This document shows, in pieces, positions 34,291 to 43,712 of a DNA stretch of 64,000 nucleotides. The notes below the pieces were generated by a model. It did no database searches. It was not told where the DNA came from and saw only the letters and a program-made list of their open reading frames with translations. Origin of the DNA: Arctic95D-9 sp035967665 (GTDB lineage: Bacteria; Verrucomicrobiota; Verrucomicrobiia; Verrucomicrobiales; DEV007); contig JAYWLB010000121.1 in assembly GCA_035967665.1 (NCBI GenBank), positions 1 to 64,000 of the forward strand, read 5' to 3'. How positions within the stretch are numbered: position 1 is the stretch's first letter; each line of letters starts with the position of its first letter. A program made the position numbers and the translations under genes.

Positions 34291-34947
34291 TTAAGAATTT
34301 TTAACTGATCCTGTATCACCATCCTTTTCAGTCTGTGTCAAGACCACGTCCACATGACTCATTACTCTCGCCGAGATCGTTAATATGTCTTGGAGCGTCA
34401 CTTGATGCTTCTCAGAAATACTAAAAATGTCTTCTAAATCATGAACACGTTTGAGTCCCGGATCTGGATAGCGCCCTGCCCAATAGACGTAGTGAGTTAA
34501 TGCCCTTAAAATAGCTTTATCTTTCTTGGATAGATTGGGAATAAATTGTGCTAATTCCTCAAGTCTATGATGCTTAATTTGTTTTTCCTGTTTCAGGAAG
34601 TCCTCGATGCCGGTTTCTAATATCATCATGGATTTGAGACTAATTTCCAAACTGTATCCCACTAGCATCAAGGCAATTGCACGGTACTGACAATCACAGG
34701 ACGCTTGAATTGGGACGGGCATTTTAACCAAATTTGGATTGCTCATTATCACGTTTTTGGCAGATTCGGCCAGAGCGTGAGCCTGAGAAAGCCACAGAAT
34801 TGGATCTTTCAAATCCTCAGTCGTCGCCGGCGTTGAAAACTCAGCCGGGAAGCCGGCTGCTGTTTTTGCTAGGCACCATTTCCGGTGAGCCGAAGCGCCA
34901 TAGCCTAGCGGGTCTCTTGCGAAGTCATTTATAGAAATATCGTCCAT
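34291..34947 (-). CDS. HEPN-like protein of unknown function in a low-GC patch
   Basis: The 218-aa protein is mostly helical. The region YSLEISLKSMMILE, KHHRLEELAQ, LRALTHYVYWAGRYPD resembles HEPN-type helical bundles, which often occur in toxin or RNase proteins, but the RxxxxH catalytic motif is not clear. The call is tentative. The coding sequence and the about 140 bp upstream are visibly AT-richer than both neighbours, with different codon use, so it may have been acquired by transfer. ATG 34947 is chosen over an adjacent GTG. No partner antitoxin is visible. Confidence 0.6.
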   Translation of the reverse strand: MDDISINDFARDPLGYGASAHRKWCLAKTAAGFPAEFSTPATTEDLKDPILWLSQAHALAESAKNVIMSNPNLVKMPVPIQASCDCQYRAIALMLVGYSLEISLKSMMILETGIEDFLKQEKQIKHHRLEELAQFIPNLSKKDKAILRALTHYVYWAGRYPDPGLKRVHDLEDIFSISEKHQVTLQDILTISARVMSHVDVVLTQTEKDGDTGSVKNS

Positions 34948-35089
34948 CACACTTAGCCTTCACAATTTTTGGTTCTATATTTTACATTCAAACTAGGAGC
35001 GGTTCACGACATGATGCCGACAGCTCTGCTATAGAATTCTAGGCGTTATAAAGACGTATTTAAAACTGCTGCTTCCAAGCTTTAGTTGC

Positions 35090-36679
35090 CTAAACCCCAC
35101 ACAAATTCACCCGCATCCCCAGCTTCTCTGCCAGGGCGGCTTTCGCTTCCAGGCACAGATCCGCTTCCGCCGCGGAATTGCCGTAGGCAACCTGGATGTG
35201 ATTCGATTTGTGCTTGGCCATGAGCTGATCACGATCGACGCCGTGGAGAGTCGCGTGCATGATGGGCCACTCGCTCGTGGTGCTGTTCCAGCGGCGTTGC
35301 GTTTCCTCTTCGGGGAGTTCGACGACGGTTCCTCGTCCGATGTCCATGCTGAGGCCGTTCGGCTCGACGTAGATGCGGCTCCAGACGATTTCGCCGGGGT
35401 GGGCGATGCCTTTTAAGGAGGATCCGCCGGAAGGGAAATACATCGCGGGCTGGCGTTCGCCTCTCGATCCGGCGTAGCCGCCGATGTGGTGAGCAGGTGG
35501 CGCCGCTCCACTGATTTCGAAAACCCAGACGTATTCGTCAGTGGAGCCCGACTGGTCGGCGTCGCCCCAGCGGATGTCGTGGAGGGTGTTTTCGCTCGGC
35601 TGGCCGAGGGCGCGATGGACGCGTTCGGTGAGGATGCCGTCGACGCCGGCGCATTCGTCGACTTCGTTGAAATGGGTGAAGGGCACGCCGTCTTTGATGA
35701 TGGCTCCGGTGGCGTTTTTGACGGGCGGGCGCTCGCCGTTGTTGAGCATTCCCTCGACGAGGTCGGAGGCGGGACACATGTCTTTGAGTCCCTGTTGATA
35801 TTGAATTCCGATAGCGTCGCAGCCGAAGGAATCGCCGATCCGGCAGGCGGCGATGTACATTTTGCACTGGAGGAGGACCTGCGCTTCGGTCAGCTCAGTG
35901 GCGTGGTCGCTTCCGAAGTCGAAGGTGAAGCCGGTCGCTTTGATCCAGTCGAAGACCTCCTGGGCCTCGGAGTCGTTCACGGTGTTCATTTCCGCGAGGA
36001 GGGCGCTCTGGGAGAGACGCTCTTTGAAAAAGCCGAGGGGGTGAAGTTGTTCATCGGGGATGATTGCGTTGTACATGCCCATGCAGCCTTCGTCGAAAAC
36101 GCCCATGATGACTTTTTCCTCAGCGATTTGAGCGGCGAGCTCTTCGGCGGCGGCGGCGGCTTTATCTGAAACAGCTCCGGCGTCGAACGATCTCACGTGA
36201 GGTTGAGGGTGTTCGAGTGTTCCGGTGTCGAGCCAGATCTGGAGTTTTTCGCGGAAACCGGCGTCGGAAAAGTCTTCGCCCCAGAGGGTTGAGTAATCGC
36301 GTCCTGCTTTCGTGAGCGAGCCATTGAGGTTGAGCAGTCCAACCAGTCCGGGCCACTGGCCTGACCAGTTCGCGAGGGTGAGCACGGGGCCTTCGTGGGT
36401 GAGGAGTCCGGGGTAGACGTGGTAGGAATACTGCCAGACTGCGATCGCGACGATGATGGGCGCGTCCTTCGGGATGTTTTTGAAAATGTCGAGTCCCTCC
36501 CGTTGTCCGGCGATGAAGCCGTGTTGCTCATCTTTTTTGAACGGGTGTGCGCGGACAATTTCGTGTCCGAGGGCGGTGACGGCTTCGGAGAGCTGTGTCT
36601 CCATTTCGGCCTGAGCGGGCCAGCAATTCTGGTTGGCGGACGGGCGGGAGTCACCGGGAGCGAGCGTGTAAATTTTCAT
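35090..36679 (-). CDS. L-fucose/L-arabinose isomerase-family protein
   Basis: The 529-aa protein resembles the large sugar isomerases of the FucI fold that are widespread in PVC bacteria: NGxLTKAG-type LNLNGSLTKAGRDYSTLW, the conserved VFDEGCMGMYNAIIPD, RLSQSALLAEM and GIQYQQGLKDMCPASDLVEG. Such enzymes convert aldoses to ketoses with a divalent metal. The exact sugar cannot be told. It has no signal peptide and is cytoplasmic. It is monocistronic, divergent from kdsD. Sulfated fucose-containing polymers are a common carbon source for this group, which fits but is not proof. Confidence 0.68.
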   Translation of the reverse strand: MKIYTLAPGDSRPSANQNCWPAQAEMETQLSEAVTALGHEIVRAHPFKKDEQHGFIAGQREGLDIFKNIPKDAPIIVAIAVWQYSYHVYPGLLTHEGPVLTLANWSGQWPGLVGLLNLNGSLTKAGRDYSTLWGEDFSDAGFREKLQIWLDTGTLEHPQPHVRSFDAGAVSDKAAAAAEELAAQIAEEKVIMGVFDEGCMGMYNAIIPDEQLHPLGFFKERLSQSALLAEMNTVNDSEAQEVFDWIKATGFTFDFGSDHATELTEAQVLLQCKMYIAACRIGDSFGCDAIGIQYQQGLKDMCPASDLVEGMLNNGERPPVKNATGAIIKDGVPFTHFNEVDECAGVDGILTERVHRALGQPSENTLHDIRWGDADQSGSTDEYVWVFEISGAAPPAHHIGGYAGSRGERQPAMYFPSGGSSLKGIAHPGEIVWSRIYVEPNGLSMDIGRGTVVELPEEETQRRWNSTTSEWPIMHATLHGVDRDQLMAKHKSNHIQVAYGNSAAEADLCLEAKAALAEKLGMRVNLCGV

Positions 36680-36824
36680 GAAATGAGATCCTTGAGAGTG
36701 GGAGATTATAGGGATTTCGTCGAGAGGTCATGATTTTTTTGTGGCGTGGAAATGGCGTATTATTCCCTTCCGACCGACTCTTGATCCTGATTCGTAAGCG
36801 CTTATCCTTTTGCCTGCCCCCTTT

Positions 36825-37799
36825 ATGGATCATCTTGAAAAAGCCCGCCGCGTCATCTCGCTGGAGATCGATGAATTGAATCGTCTCGTTGACCGGGTCG
36901 ATGCTTCGTTTTCGTCTGCTGTAGAGATGTTAAAAGCGGCGATCGAAGGCGGCGCACGCATCACCGTGGTCGGAGTTGGCAAGTCGGGAAACATCGGGAG
37001 CAAATTGGCGGCGACCCTGAATTCGACGGGCGCTCCGACCACGGTGTTGAATTGTCAGGACGCCATCCACGGGGACCTCGGGTTGGTGAACAGGGGGGAC
37101 GTCGTCATTGCCCTGAGCTATTCGGGTGAGACGGATGAGTTGCTTTCCCTGCTGCCTCACTTGAAGCGCCGCCAGATCCAGTTGATTGCGATCACGGGAA
37201 AACTGAACTCCACGCTGAGTAAAGCGGCGGACTGTGTTCTCGATGTGAATGTGGAACGTGAGGCGTGTCCGCTCAATCTTGCGCCGACGTCGAGTACGAC
37301 GAATATGCTCGTGTTAGGCGACGCGCTCGCCATGGTGCTGCTCGAAGCGCGCGGATTCACCCGTGATCACTTTGCTGAGCTTCATCCCGGCGGTTCGCTC
37401 GGGAAGGCACTTTTGCTTCGCGCCGCAGACATCATGCGGAAAGGGGATGCCTGTGTCAGGGTCCTGAGCGCAACGACGATTGCCGAATCAATTTCAGAAA
37501 TGACGAAAGCCCGTTGCGGGGCCGTGACGATCGTTGACGAGAGCGGGAAGCTTCTCGGGGTATTCACTCAGGGTGACTTTGTGAGGGCTTTCCAGAGCGG
37601 AAATGCTGAGATCGGATCTGCTGCGGTCGGAGATTTTATGACCACTGATCCGATTCGTGTGCGTGAGAATCAGCTCGTCGGGGAGGTGATGCGCTTGCTC
37701 GAAGACAATCACATCGATGACCTCGTCGTGGTCGATACTGAAGGCTGTGCGGTCGGGTTGATTGACACCCAGGACCTCGCGCGGCTTCAGGTTGTATAA
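36825..37799 (+). CDS. kdsD: D-arabinose-5-phosphate isomerase (KpsF/GutQ family)
   Basis: The enzyme makes arabinose-5-phosphate, precursor of the lipopolysaccharide sugar KDO. The 324-aa protein has an N-terminal SIS domain (GVGKSGNIGSKLAATL, SYSGETDE, HAELHPGG-type FAELHPGGSLGK) and two C-terminal CBS domains (MRKGDACVRVL... and FMTTDPIRVREN...), the full family layout. The ATG at 36825 is preferred over a TTG at 36810. A strong terminator follows directly. It supports a Gram-negative outer membrane with KDO. Confidence 0.92.
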   Translation: MDHLEKARRVISLEIDELNRLVDRVDASFSSAVEMLKAAIEGGARITVVGVGKSGNIGSKLAATLNSTGAPTTVLNCQDAIHGDLGLVNRGDVVIALSYSGETDELLSLLPHLKRRQIQLIAITGKLNSTLSKAADCVLDVNVEREACPLNLAPTSSTTNMLVLGDALAMVLLEARGFTRDHFAELHPGGSLGKALLLRAADIMRKGDACVRVLSATTIAESISEMTKARCGAVTIVDESGKLLGVFTQGDFVRAFQSGNAEIGSAAVGDFMTTDPIRVRENQLVGEVMRLLEDNHIDDLVVVDTEGCAVGLIDTQDLARLQVV

Positions 37800-37803
37800 A
37801 AAA

Positions 37804-37836
37804 AGACCCGGGTAGTGAACCCGGGTCTGCATTTTT
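37804..37836 (+). terminator. Rho-independent terminator after kdsD
   Basis: AGACCCGGGT (37804-37813) and ACCCGGGTCT (37819-37828) form a perfect 10-bp stem with a 5-nt loop, followed by GCA and five T. It lies 5 bp past the stop codon. The A run on the left side would allow it to act on the opposite strand as well, where the DUF2383 gene ends. Confidence 0.9.
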
Positions 37837-37866
37837 CAGCGTTTTGTTCGCCGGCGTTTGTGTTGA

Positions 37867-38331
37867 TCAGTCAATTCGCGCTTCGAGAGCCTCAAGGGTG
37901 ATCAGGTTGCCTTTAATTCGGGGGATCAGGCGCATTTCGTAGATTTTGCGGTGTTCCACCGTCAGTTCGTTACTTTCGAGGGCGGCGAGGTAGTCATTCA
38001 GACCCATCTCCTCACCCTTCATGAGAGCTTCGACGGCCGATTCCTTTCCAAAGAGGTTCGCGGCGCTTTGCACGGTTTTGGCGAAAACGCCCCATGCGCC
38101 TGAGCTTTGATCGGCTTCGGCTCCCATTTCGCCCAGGCAGGCCTCAAGGTCGGAGACTGAGCGTCGGTGCTCTCTCTGAATATCTCTGAGTTCTGCGAGG
38201 CGGGGATTGGTTCCGTGTTTTTCGATAGCCTGTTCGTAGGTCTCGACTGCGGAACGCTCACCTCGAAGCATCTTGTTGCACCATTCGATGCATTTTTCTT
38301 CTGTTTCGGTTCTTTGCAGTGTTGTTTCCAT
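37867..38331 (-). CDS. DUF2383 ferritin-like four-helix protein
   Basis: The 154-aa protein has the pattern of DUF2383 (PA2169-type): CIEWCNKMLRGERSAVETYEQAIEKH, then LRDIQREHRRSVSDLEACL, with paired Glu and His residues across four helices as in ferritin-like proteins. Its function is unknown; a role in stress or metal handling is often proposed. ATG 38331 is chosen, since the open frame upstream runs into AT-rich intergenic sequence. It converges on kdsD. Confidence 0.82.
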   Translation of the reverse strand: METTLQRTETEEKCIEWCNKMLRGERSAVETYEQAIEKHGTNPRLAELRDIQREHRRSVSDLEACLGEMGAEADQSSGAWGVFAKTVQSAANLFGKESAVEALMKGEEMGLNDYLAALESNELTVEHRKIYEMRLIPRIKGNLITLEALEARID

Positions 38332-38594
38332 AATATTTTCCAGTTTGGGCGGGTTGCCCTGGTTATGGCTCCTATTAGTGCAACTCTGATGCCATTCAGG
38401 TTTGGATTGAGGTTGTTTGAATTGTAAATTATTGAAAATGAGTGAGTTGTGTAATTTTTGGGGCGCGGTGTTTTGCGACCCGATGCCACTGAGTAGGACA
38501 GGGAATCCGTACACTGCACACTCCTGCGCAAGAGCGCGTTTGCACTCTGCAACCAGTTGATGCCGTTAATGCAGCGGGGCTAACGCGAATGCAA

Positions 38595-39554
38595 TCAGCC
38601 CGGCCAGGTCGTGAGGAGGAAGGTCGTATCGGCGCCTGCGACGATCTTGGAGGTGTCGGCTCCTGCCGGTGTCATGAAGAAGTCGCCTTCTTGAAATTCA
38701 ACTTCCCCAGCGGTGAGGGAACCGGAGGCGACGACAATGATGGCAAAGCGACCATCCAGATTTTTCTCAAGAGTTTCGCCTGACTCGATTTCGTGTTTCT
38801 CGAGTTTAAAATGCTGGCACTCGCAAATGACGTTTCCTTCTGCGCTGTCCATCGAAGGCGCTATGTCGGAGAAATCGATGCATTTCAGTGATTCCTCGAT
38901 GTGAAGATCGCGCGGAGTTCCGTCCATTCCCATTCTGCCCCAATCATAGACCCGGTAGGTGGTATCGGAATTTTGCTGAATTTCATAAATCAACAGACCT
39001 GCTCCGATGGCATGGAGGCGTCCGCTGGGAATGTAAATATGCTGGCCCGTCTTTGGCCGGATTGTGTGAACGAGACTTTCGGCAGTGCCTTCTTCCAGTG
39101 CTTTTCGAAAAGAGGCTTCTGTGACTCCTTCCTCAACTCCAATGTATAGTTCGGCGTCAGGTTCGGCGTGGGCAACATACCAGACTTCTGATTTCGGCTC
39201 CCCTCCCAGTTCATCTGATAGTTCTGCCGGTGGGTGCACCTGAATAGAAAGCCTGTCCCTCGCGTCGAGAACCTTACAAAGCAGGGGAAAGCGGGGGGAA
39301 TCGGGTGCCTTGGGCCCGAACAGGTTGAGGCGGGATTCTTCGTCTTCCCAAAGTTCGATGAGAGTTTTGCCGTCAAATTCGCCGCCGGTCACCCTGCAGT
39401 TTGCCTCTTCACGGGCGGAGATGTCCCAGCTCTCGCCGTAGGGCTTCCCGTCGCCCGGAAGATTGCGATGCAGGTAGCTTTCCAGCGTTCTGCCTCCCCA
39501 AACGCGAGTTTGATAGATGGGCTCAAATCGAATATAGGATTCGGTGGAGGGCAT
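38595..39554 (-). CDS. manA: Mannose-6-phosphate isomerase, class I
   Basis: The enzyme interconverts mannose-6-phosphate and fructose-6-phosphate with a zinc ion. The 319-aa cupin protein carries the metal-binding set LSIQVHPP, KSEVWYVAH and PSGRLHAIGAG, and the active-site region YDWGR. The length is that of the short bacterial type. The ATG at 39554 is preferred to an upstream start at 39578. It is separated from fur by an AT-rich stretch of about 190 bp. Confidence 0.92.
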   Translation of the reverse strand: MPSTESYIRFEPIYQTRVWGGRTLESYLHRNLPGDGKPYGESWDISAREEANCRVTGGEFDGKTLIELWEDEESRLNLFGPKAPDSPRFPLLCKVLDARDRLSIQVHPPAELSDELGGEPKSEVWYVAHAEPDAELYIGVEEGVTEASFRKALEEGTAESLVHTIRPKTGQHIYIPSGRLHAIGAGLLIYEIQQNSDTTYRVYDWGRMGMDGTPRDLHIEESLKCIDFSDIAPSMDSAEGNVICECQHFKLEKHEIESGETLEKNLDGRFAIIVVASGSLTAGEVEFQEGDFFMTPAGADTSKIVAGADTTFLLTTWPG

Positions 39555-39743
39555 GACTGGGGGAACTCTGTAAACCATAAGCCTGTTAAAAGCAGGATCT
39601 TTACCGAAAGGAAAAATTAATAGCCATAATTAAGTGTATTTAATATAATTCAAACTGAGGTCTTTACCACTTTTTTGGTCTCTCAAAGGCATTGACCTGA
39701 CTCCGATTGAAAAGCTAACGTTCTTCAACGATCTATTTCCTAA

Positions 39744-40229
39744 ATGAATCCCGAGATTAAAGAGCGATTTGACGAGTTTATCCGCCAGCGTGGGATGCGC
39801 CGGACGGGTCAGCGTGACGTCATCGTTGAGGCGGCATTTGCGAATGACGATCATTTCACAGCAGAAGAGCTGATGGATAAGGCACGGAGGATTGATCCGA
39901 AAACCTCGCGGGCAACGCTCTACCGGACTATCTCACTTCTCCTGGAATGTGGCCTTCTCCGTGAAATTGATCTGGGTAAGGATGAGCGGGTTTACGATCC
40001 TAACTTTCTTGATTCACCGGATCATAACCATCTCATCTGTATTGATTGCGGCAAGGTGGTCGAGTTCGAGGACGACAATACCGCCGTTCTGATCGACTGC
40101 ATCACGCGGCGTCTCGGCTTCCGCCCGGCGTCAAAATCGATGCGCATCGAGGCGTGTTGCGACCGTCTGAGGTCGGACGGGATGTGTGAAAACCTCATCG
40201 AAATGCGGTTGGGGAAAAAGATCTCGTAA
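39744..40229 (+). CDS. fur: Ferric uptake regulator family transcription factor
   Basis: The 161-aa protein has the Fur winged helix (GMRRTGQRDVIVEAAF, SRATLYRTISLLLECGLL) and the metal-binding dimerisation part with HNHLICIDCGKVVEFED and a late CDRLRSDGMC, giving two cysteine pairs for structural zinc. It represses iron-uptake or related genes when loaded with metal. The region just upstream (39620-39655) is AT-rich with partial dyad symmetry (ATTAA...TTAAT) and may be an autoregulatory Fur box. Whether it is Fur, Zur or PerR cannot be decided here. Confidence 0.9.
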   Translation: MNPEIKERFDEFIRQRGMRRTGQRDVIVEAAFANDDHFTAEELMDKARRIDPKTSRATLYRTISLLLECGLLREIDLGKDERVYDPNFLDSPDHNHLICIDCGKVVEFEDDNTAVLIDCITRRLGFRPASKSMRIEACCDRLRSDGMCENLIEMRLGKKIS

Positions 40230-40271
40230 AATCGCGGTTGAAATAGAGGCTGCAACGGGCGATTCACCAGT

Positions 40272-41651
40272 ATGTGGAAAGGCAGGTTCCAAACCGAAAC
40301 TTCAAATCTCGTTCAAAAATACGGCGAGTCGATCTCCTACGATTGGAGGCTTTATGCTTACGATATCGAGGGATCGATTGCTCAGGCAGCGGCGCTGCAG
40401 GAAGCGGGAATCATCACGAAGCCTGAAGAGCGCAAAATTGCGAAGGGACTTCGAGAGATTAAAACCGAGATCGAGACTGGCGAGTTTCGCTTTCGCACCA
40501 GTCTCGAAGATATTCACATGAATATCGAGCGGGCCCTCACTGAGAAAATCGGTGACGCCGGTGCCAAGCTCCACACCGCAAGAAGTCGGAACGACCAGGT
40601 CGCTCTCGATACGAGACTCTACTGTCGCGCGGAATCGACGGCGCTTTTTGACCGCGTTACGACGATGCAAAATGCGTTGCTCACTCTCGCGGTGAATCAC
40701 CCCGAGGCTGTTGTGCCCGGATACACGCATCTTCAGCGCGGCCAGCCGGTCCTTTTTGCTCATCATCTTCTCGCTTACATCGAGATGCTCGAGCGCGACA
40801 AGCAGCGGATTCGCGACTGCTATAAGAGAATCAATGTAATGCCGCTCGGGTCAGGTGCTCTTGCCGGCTCGACGATCATTTTAAACCGTAAGCTCGTCGC
40901 AGATAAGCTCGGGTTCCCTGCGATCACGCAGAACAGCATGGATGCGGTGAGTGATCGTGACTACATCGCCGAGTTGCTCTTCATCATCTCCATGATAGGG
41001 ATTCATCTCTCCCGTCTCAGCGAGGACATCATTCTCTGGGCTTCCGCGGAATTTGGTTTCATCGAATTGAGCGATGCTCACACAACCGGTTCCAGCCTGA
41101 TGCCTCAGAAGAAAAATCCTGACGTCGCTGAGCTGACCCGGGGTAAAACGGGACGCCTTGTCGGCAATTTGATGTCCTTGCTCACGACGATCAAAGGGCT
41201 TCCGATGACTTACAATCGGGACCTGCAGGAAGACAAGGAGCCGCTTTTCGATTCAATCGATCAGATCAAGCTCGCTCTCGAAGTCATGGCTGAAATGATG
41301 GCGGTTGCGAAGGTGCGCGAGGATAAGACCCTCGAAGCGACGAGCGATCCTTTCCTCCTTGCGACGGATCTCGCCGACTACCTTGTCTTGAAAAAGGTTC
41401 CGTTCCGCGATGCGCACGAAATTATCGGCAAGCTCACCGCTTTCAGTCTCACTGAAGCCCGGGGATTTGGAGAGCTCACCCTCGACGAATACCGTCAGTT
41501 TTCCGATGTCTTCGAGGACGATGTCTTCAAAGTTCTCGATATCAAAACAGCACTCCGTGCGAGAAAGGCTGTGGGAGCGCCTTCACCGGTCAACGTGGGA
41601 CGTCAGATCACGAAGTGGCAGAAGCGTTTGAGCGCGGCGGCGGCTTTGTAG
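40272..41651 (+). CDS. argH: Argininosuccinate lyase
   Basis: ArgH cleaves argininosuccinate into arginine and fumarate, the last step of arginine synthesis. The 459-aa protein has the fumarase-superfamily signature GSSLMPQKKNPD, the N-terminal WKGRF start, TARSRNDQVALDTRLY and the catalytic region GYTHLQRGQPV. Length is standard. It starts 42 bp after fur. A small palindrome follows its stop. Confidence 0.97.
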   Translation: MWKGRFQTETSNLVQKYGESISYDWRLYAYDIEGSIAQAAALQEAGIITKPEERKIAKGLREIKTEIETGEFRFRTSLEDIHMNIERALTEKIGDAGAKLHTARSRNDQVALDTRLYCRAESTALFDRVTTMQNALLTLAVNHPEAVVPGYTHLQRGQPVLFAHHLLAYIEMLERDKQRIRDCYKRINVMPLGSGALAGSTIILNRKLVADKLGFPAITQNSMDAVSDRDYIAELLFIISMIGIHLSRLSEDIILWASAEFGFIELSDAHTTGSSLMPQKKNPDVAELTRGKTGRLVGNLMSLLTTIKGLPMTYNRDLQEDKEPLFDSIDQIKLALEVMAEMMAVAKVREDKTLEATSDPFLLATDLADYLVLKKVPFRDAHEIIGKLTAFSLTEARGFGELTLDEYRQFSDVFEDDVFKVLDIKTALRARKAVGAPSPVNVGRQITKWQKRLSAAAAL

Positions 41652-41659
41652 AGTCATCG

Positions 41660-41675
41660 GTCTAAATCTTTAGAC
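41660..41675. promoter_or_regulatory. Palindrome between argH and the anchored protein gene
   Basis: GTCTAAATCTTTAGAC is a 16-bp palindrome (7-bp arms, 2-nt centre) about 36 bp upstream of the following ATG. No T run follows. It fits an operator better than a terminator, but there is no further support. Confidence 0.3.
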
Positions 41676-41711
41676 AAAATCCGGATTCACACCCGCTCTA
41701 TCTGTAGCGGG

Positions 41712-42284
41712 ATGAAAGACGAAGCCAACGAACACGAATTACCGGAGAACGACAAAGACCTTGAGGCATTGCTGAAAGGGCTTGATCCGGCGGCGCTCGA
41801 TGTTGGACTCGAGGCCGACTTATTGCGCGAGTTCGAGCGGGTTGCGAGTCGTATTGAGCCTTCGGGGAGTTCCTACGATCCGAATCACATTCAGTGGCGT
41901 CGCGTGATTCCTCTGACTGCGGTTTGCTGTGCCGTCATGGTCGTCCTCGGCTACATGAAGATTCGGGAACGACTTCCCGATGATGTTGTTTCTGTTTCGA
42001 ATGAGCCTGTTCCTGCTCTGACGCTTTCAGATGAATCCGGTGTATCGGCCGTTCCCGGTGTTCCGGCCGATGGATCGGTGGATCGGTTTTTGCCGGTATC
42101 GGCTCAGGGGTATCTTCTCGAAAGTTCTTCCGGCGGCGTTATTTCAACCCCTGACGGTCCGCGGGAAAAAATGAATGTGAAATACGGCGATGCCTATCAC
42201 TGGCACGATCCTGATACGGGAACCAACATCCGCTTTTTTCAGCCTCGCAGTGAGGAAATTGTCGTGCCACTACAAACCTACTAA
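41712..42284 (+). CDS. Membrane-anchored protein of unknown function
   Basis: The 190-aa protein has an acidic cytoplasmic N-terminal part of about 65 residues, one helix (about 68-84, VIPLTAVCCAVMVVLGYM) and an extracytoplasmic part of about 105 residues. The layout is that of an anti-sigma factor or its partner, but no zinc-binding HxxxCxxC motif is present and no sigma factor is adjacent. It is followed 16 bp later by an exported PDZ protein, the probable operon partner. Confidence 0.7.
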   Translation: MKDEANEHELPENDKDLEALLKGLDPAALDVGLEADLLREFERVASRIEPSGSSYDPNHIQWRRVIPLTAVCCAVMVVLGYMKIRERLPDDVVSVSNEPVPALTLSDESGVSAVPGVPADGSVDRFLPVSAQGYLLESSSGGVISTPDGPREKMNVKYGDAYHWHDPDTGTNIRFFQPRSEEIVVPLQTY

Positions 42285-42300
42285 CAGGAAATCCCCCACC

Positions 42301-43359
42301 ATGAAAAATATTCTTCTTTCCGGTCTCTTCGTCGGTCTCTGGGCCGTCTCGACGTCGATTGATGTCTCCGCTCAACCGGATGAAAGAAAGGATGCTCCGG
42401 AACGTGCCGAGGCACAGAAGCCGCGGGTCGAGAGGGAGAGGAAGCCGGAGCCACCGAAGCGGGGCGAGGCTCCACGGCGGGGGGCGGATTCAAAGGATGA
42501 GCCTTCGAGAGCAGGGCAGACTCAAACCTGGCTCGGGGTAGCGACCGCGCCATTGCCGGAATCGCTTCGCGAGTATCTTGAAGTTGAGCAGGGATTCGGA
42601 GTGCAGATTTTTCAAGTGCTCGAGGATTCCCCCGCGAGCAAGGCAGGGCTTAAAGCAAACGACGTCCTCGTGCTTTTCGCCGATCAGATGCTGATCTCGC
42701 CGGAGCATCTCTCTTTGCTCGTGAAGCGCCTCAAAGAAGGTGATGAAGTCACCGTCACGGTGATTCGAAAAGGGCTCGAGAAAGAATTGAAAGTCACGCT
42801 CGGGGAAACCGATTATCGCCCCTTCGTGAGACCCGGAGGTCCTGATGGCGATCGGAATTTCCGGTCGGGTCACGGAGCAATGAACCTTCCGTCACGCCAG
42901 TGGGAGGAAAGCGTGAGACGGCAGCAGGATCATTTACAAAAGTGGATGAAAGACCAGGGCAGCCTGCGCAACGACGAAGCGGAAGCCCGGCATGAGGGGC
43001 GGCCTGATCCAGGGAAGCCGCCTGCGATCTCTGTTCGTCCCGGTTTTCCCGTGAAGGTTCTTACCGCGGAGGGTGTCATCAAAATCGACAATGAAAAAGG
43101 CGAATTGGTGATCACGAACAAGGATGGGAAGCATGAGATGGTCCTGAAAGACGAGAAAGGCAATTTCATCTACGAGGGCGAATACGATCCTGAAGCAGGC
43201 ACAGAGGGATTGCCGGAAGCGGCGAGGAAGCACCTCAGGGAAATGAAACTGGATGATCTTAAAGTGCTGACACCGGACGCGCCCGCTCCGAAGCCGGAGA
43301 ATGCTTCACAGCCACTTGAGCGGGCATCACTGGGGAGTGGACCTAAAGCGTTGCTTTGA
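42301..43359 (+). CDS. Exported PDZ-domain protein
   Basis: The 352-aa protein has a signal peptide (about 1-24), a charged Arg/Glu/Pro-rich linker (25-75), a PDZ domain (about 78-175: WLGVATAPLPESLREYL, VLEDSPASKAGLKANDVLV) and a long charged C-terminal part. There is no protease domain. The PDZ domain probably binds exposed C-termini in the periplasm. The start at 42301 is chosen because it begins the hydrophobic signal; the frame is open upstream inside the preceding gene. Confidence 0.8.
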   Translation: MKNILLSGLFVGLWAVSTSIDVSAQPDERKDAPERAEAQKPRVERERKPEPPKRGEAPRRGADSKDEPSRAGQTQTWLGVATAPLPESLREYLEVEQGFGVQIFQVLEDSPASKAGLKANDVLVLFADQMLISPEHLSLLVKRLKEGDEVTVTVIRKGLEKELKVTLGETDYRPFVRPGGPDGDRNFRSGHGAMNLPSRQWEESVRRQQDHLQKWMKDQGSLRNDEAEARHEGRPDPGKPPAISVRPGFPVKVLTAEGVIKIDNEKGELVITNKDGKHEMVLKDEKGNFIYEGEYDPEAGTEGLPEAARKHLREMKLDDLKVLTPDAPAPKPENASQPLERASLGSGPKALL

Positions 43360-43390
43360 GTCGTGACGCTGGACTTCCTCCCCGGTCGTT

Positions 43391-43606
43391 TCAGAGTTTT
43401 CCCCGCAGTTCGCGAATCGCCTCCGAGCTCGGGAGGTGACTGAGTTCCTTCGCCGCGTCGAGGTGATCGACGCAAAACCAGACAAGCCCCTTCGGGTGTC
43501 CGGGTCCATCGAGGGGGACGAAATTGGCAAAGCGAACCTGGCCGAATTTCAAATCGGGATCGCTGCGAAGATCGCGCCCGCAGACAGCGCATTCCGGAGG
43601 CATCAT
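43391..43606 (-). CDS. Small cysteine-containing protein, probable zinc ribbon
   Basis: The 71-aa protein begins MMPPECAVCGRDLR and later has WFCVDHLDAAKEL, so a CxxC pair and a CxxH pair could hold one zinc ion. It ends in a short helix. I do not know the family. The start has two adjacent ATGs. It is convergent with the PDZ gene and lies upstream of a palindromic repeat. Confidence 0.68.
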   Translation of the reverse strand: MMPPECAVCGRDLRSDPDLKFGQVRFANFVPLDGPGHPKGLVWFCVDHLDAAKELSHLPSSEAIRELRGKL

Positions 43607-43712
43607 GATCTTATGTTCCCCCCGTCGCGCGGTTTTTCAATTTGAAAACCGGTTCAGGACTTCCCGGGGAATTTAGAAAAAGAGAGGACGTCGGATCGGG
43701 ACGGGGCATCGA

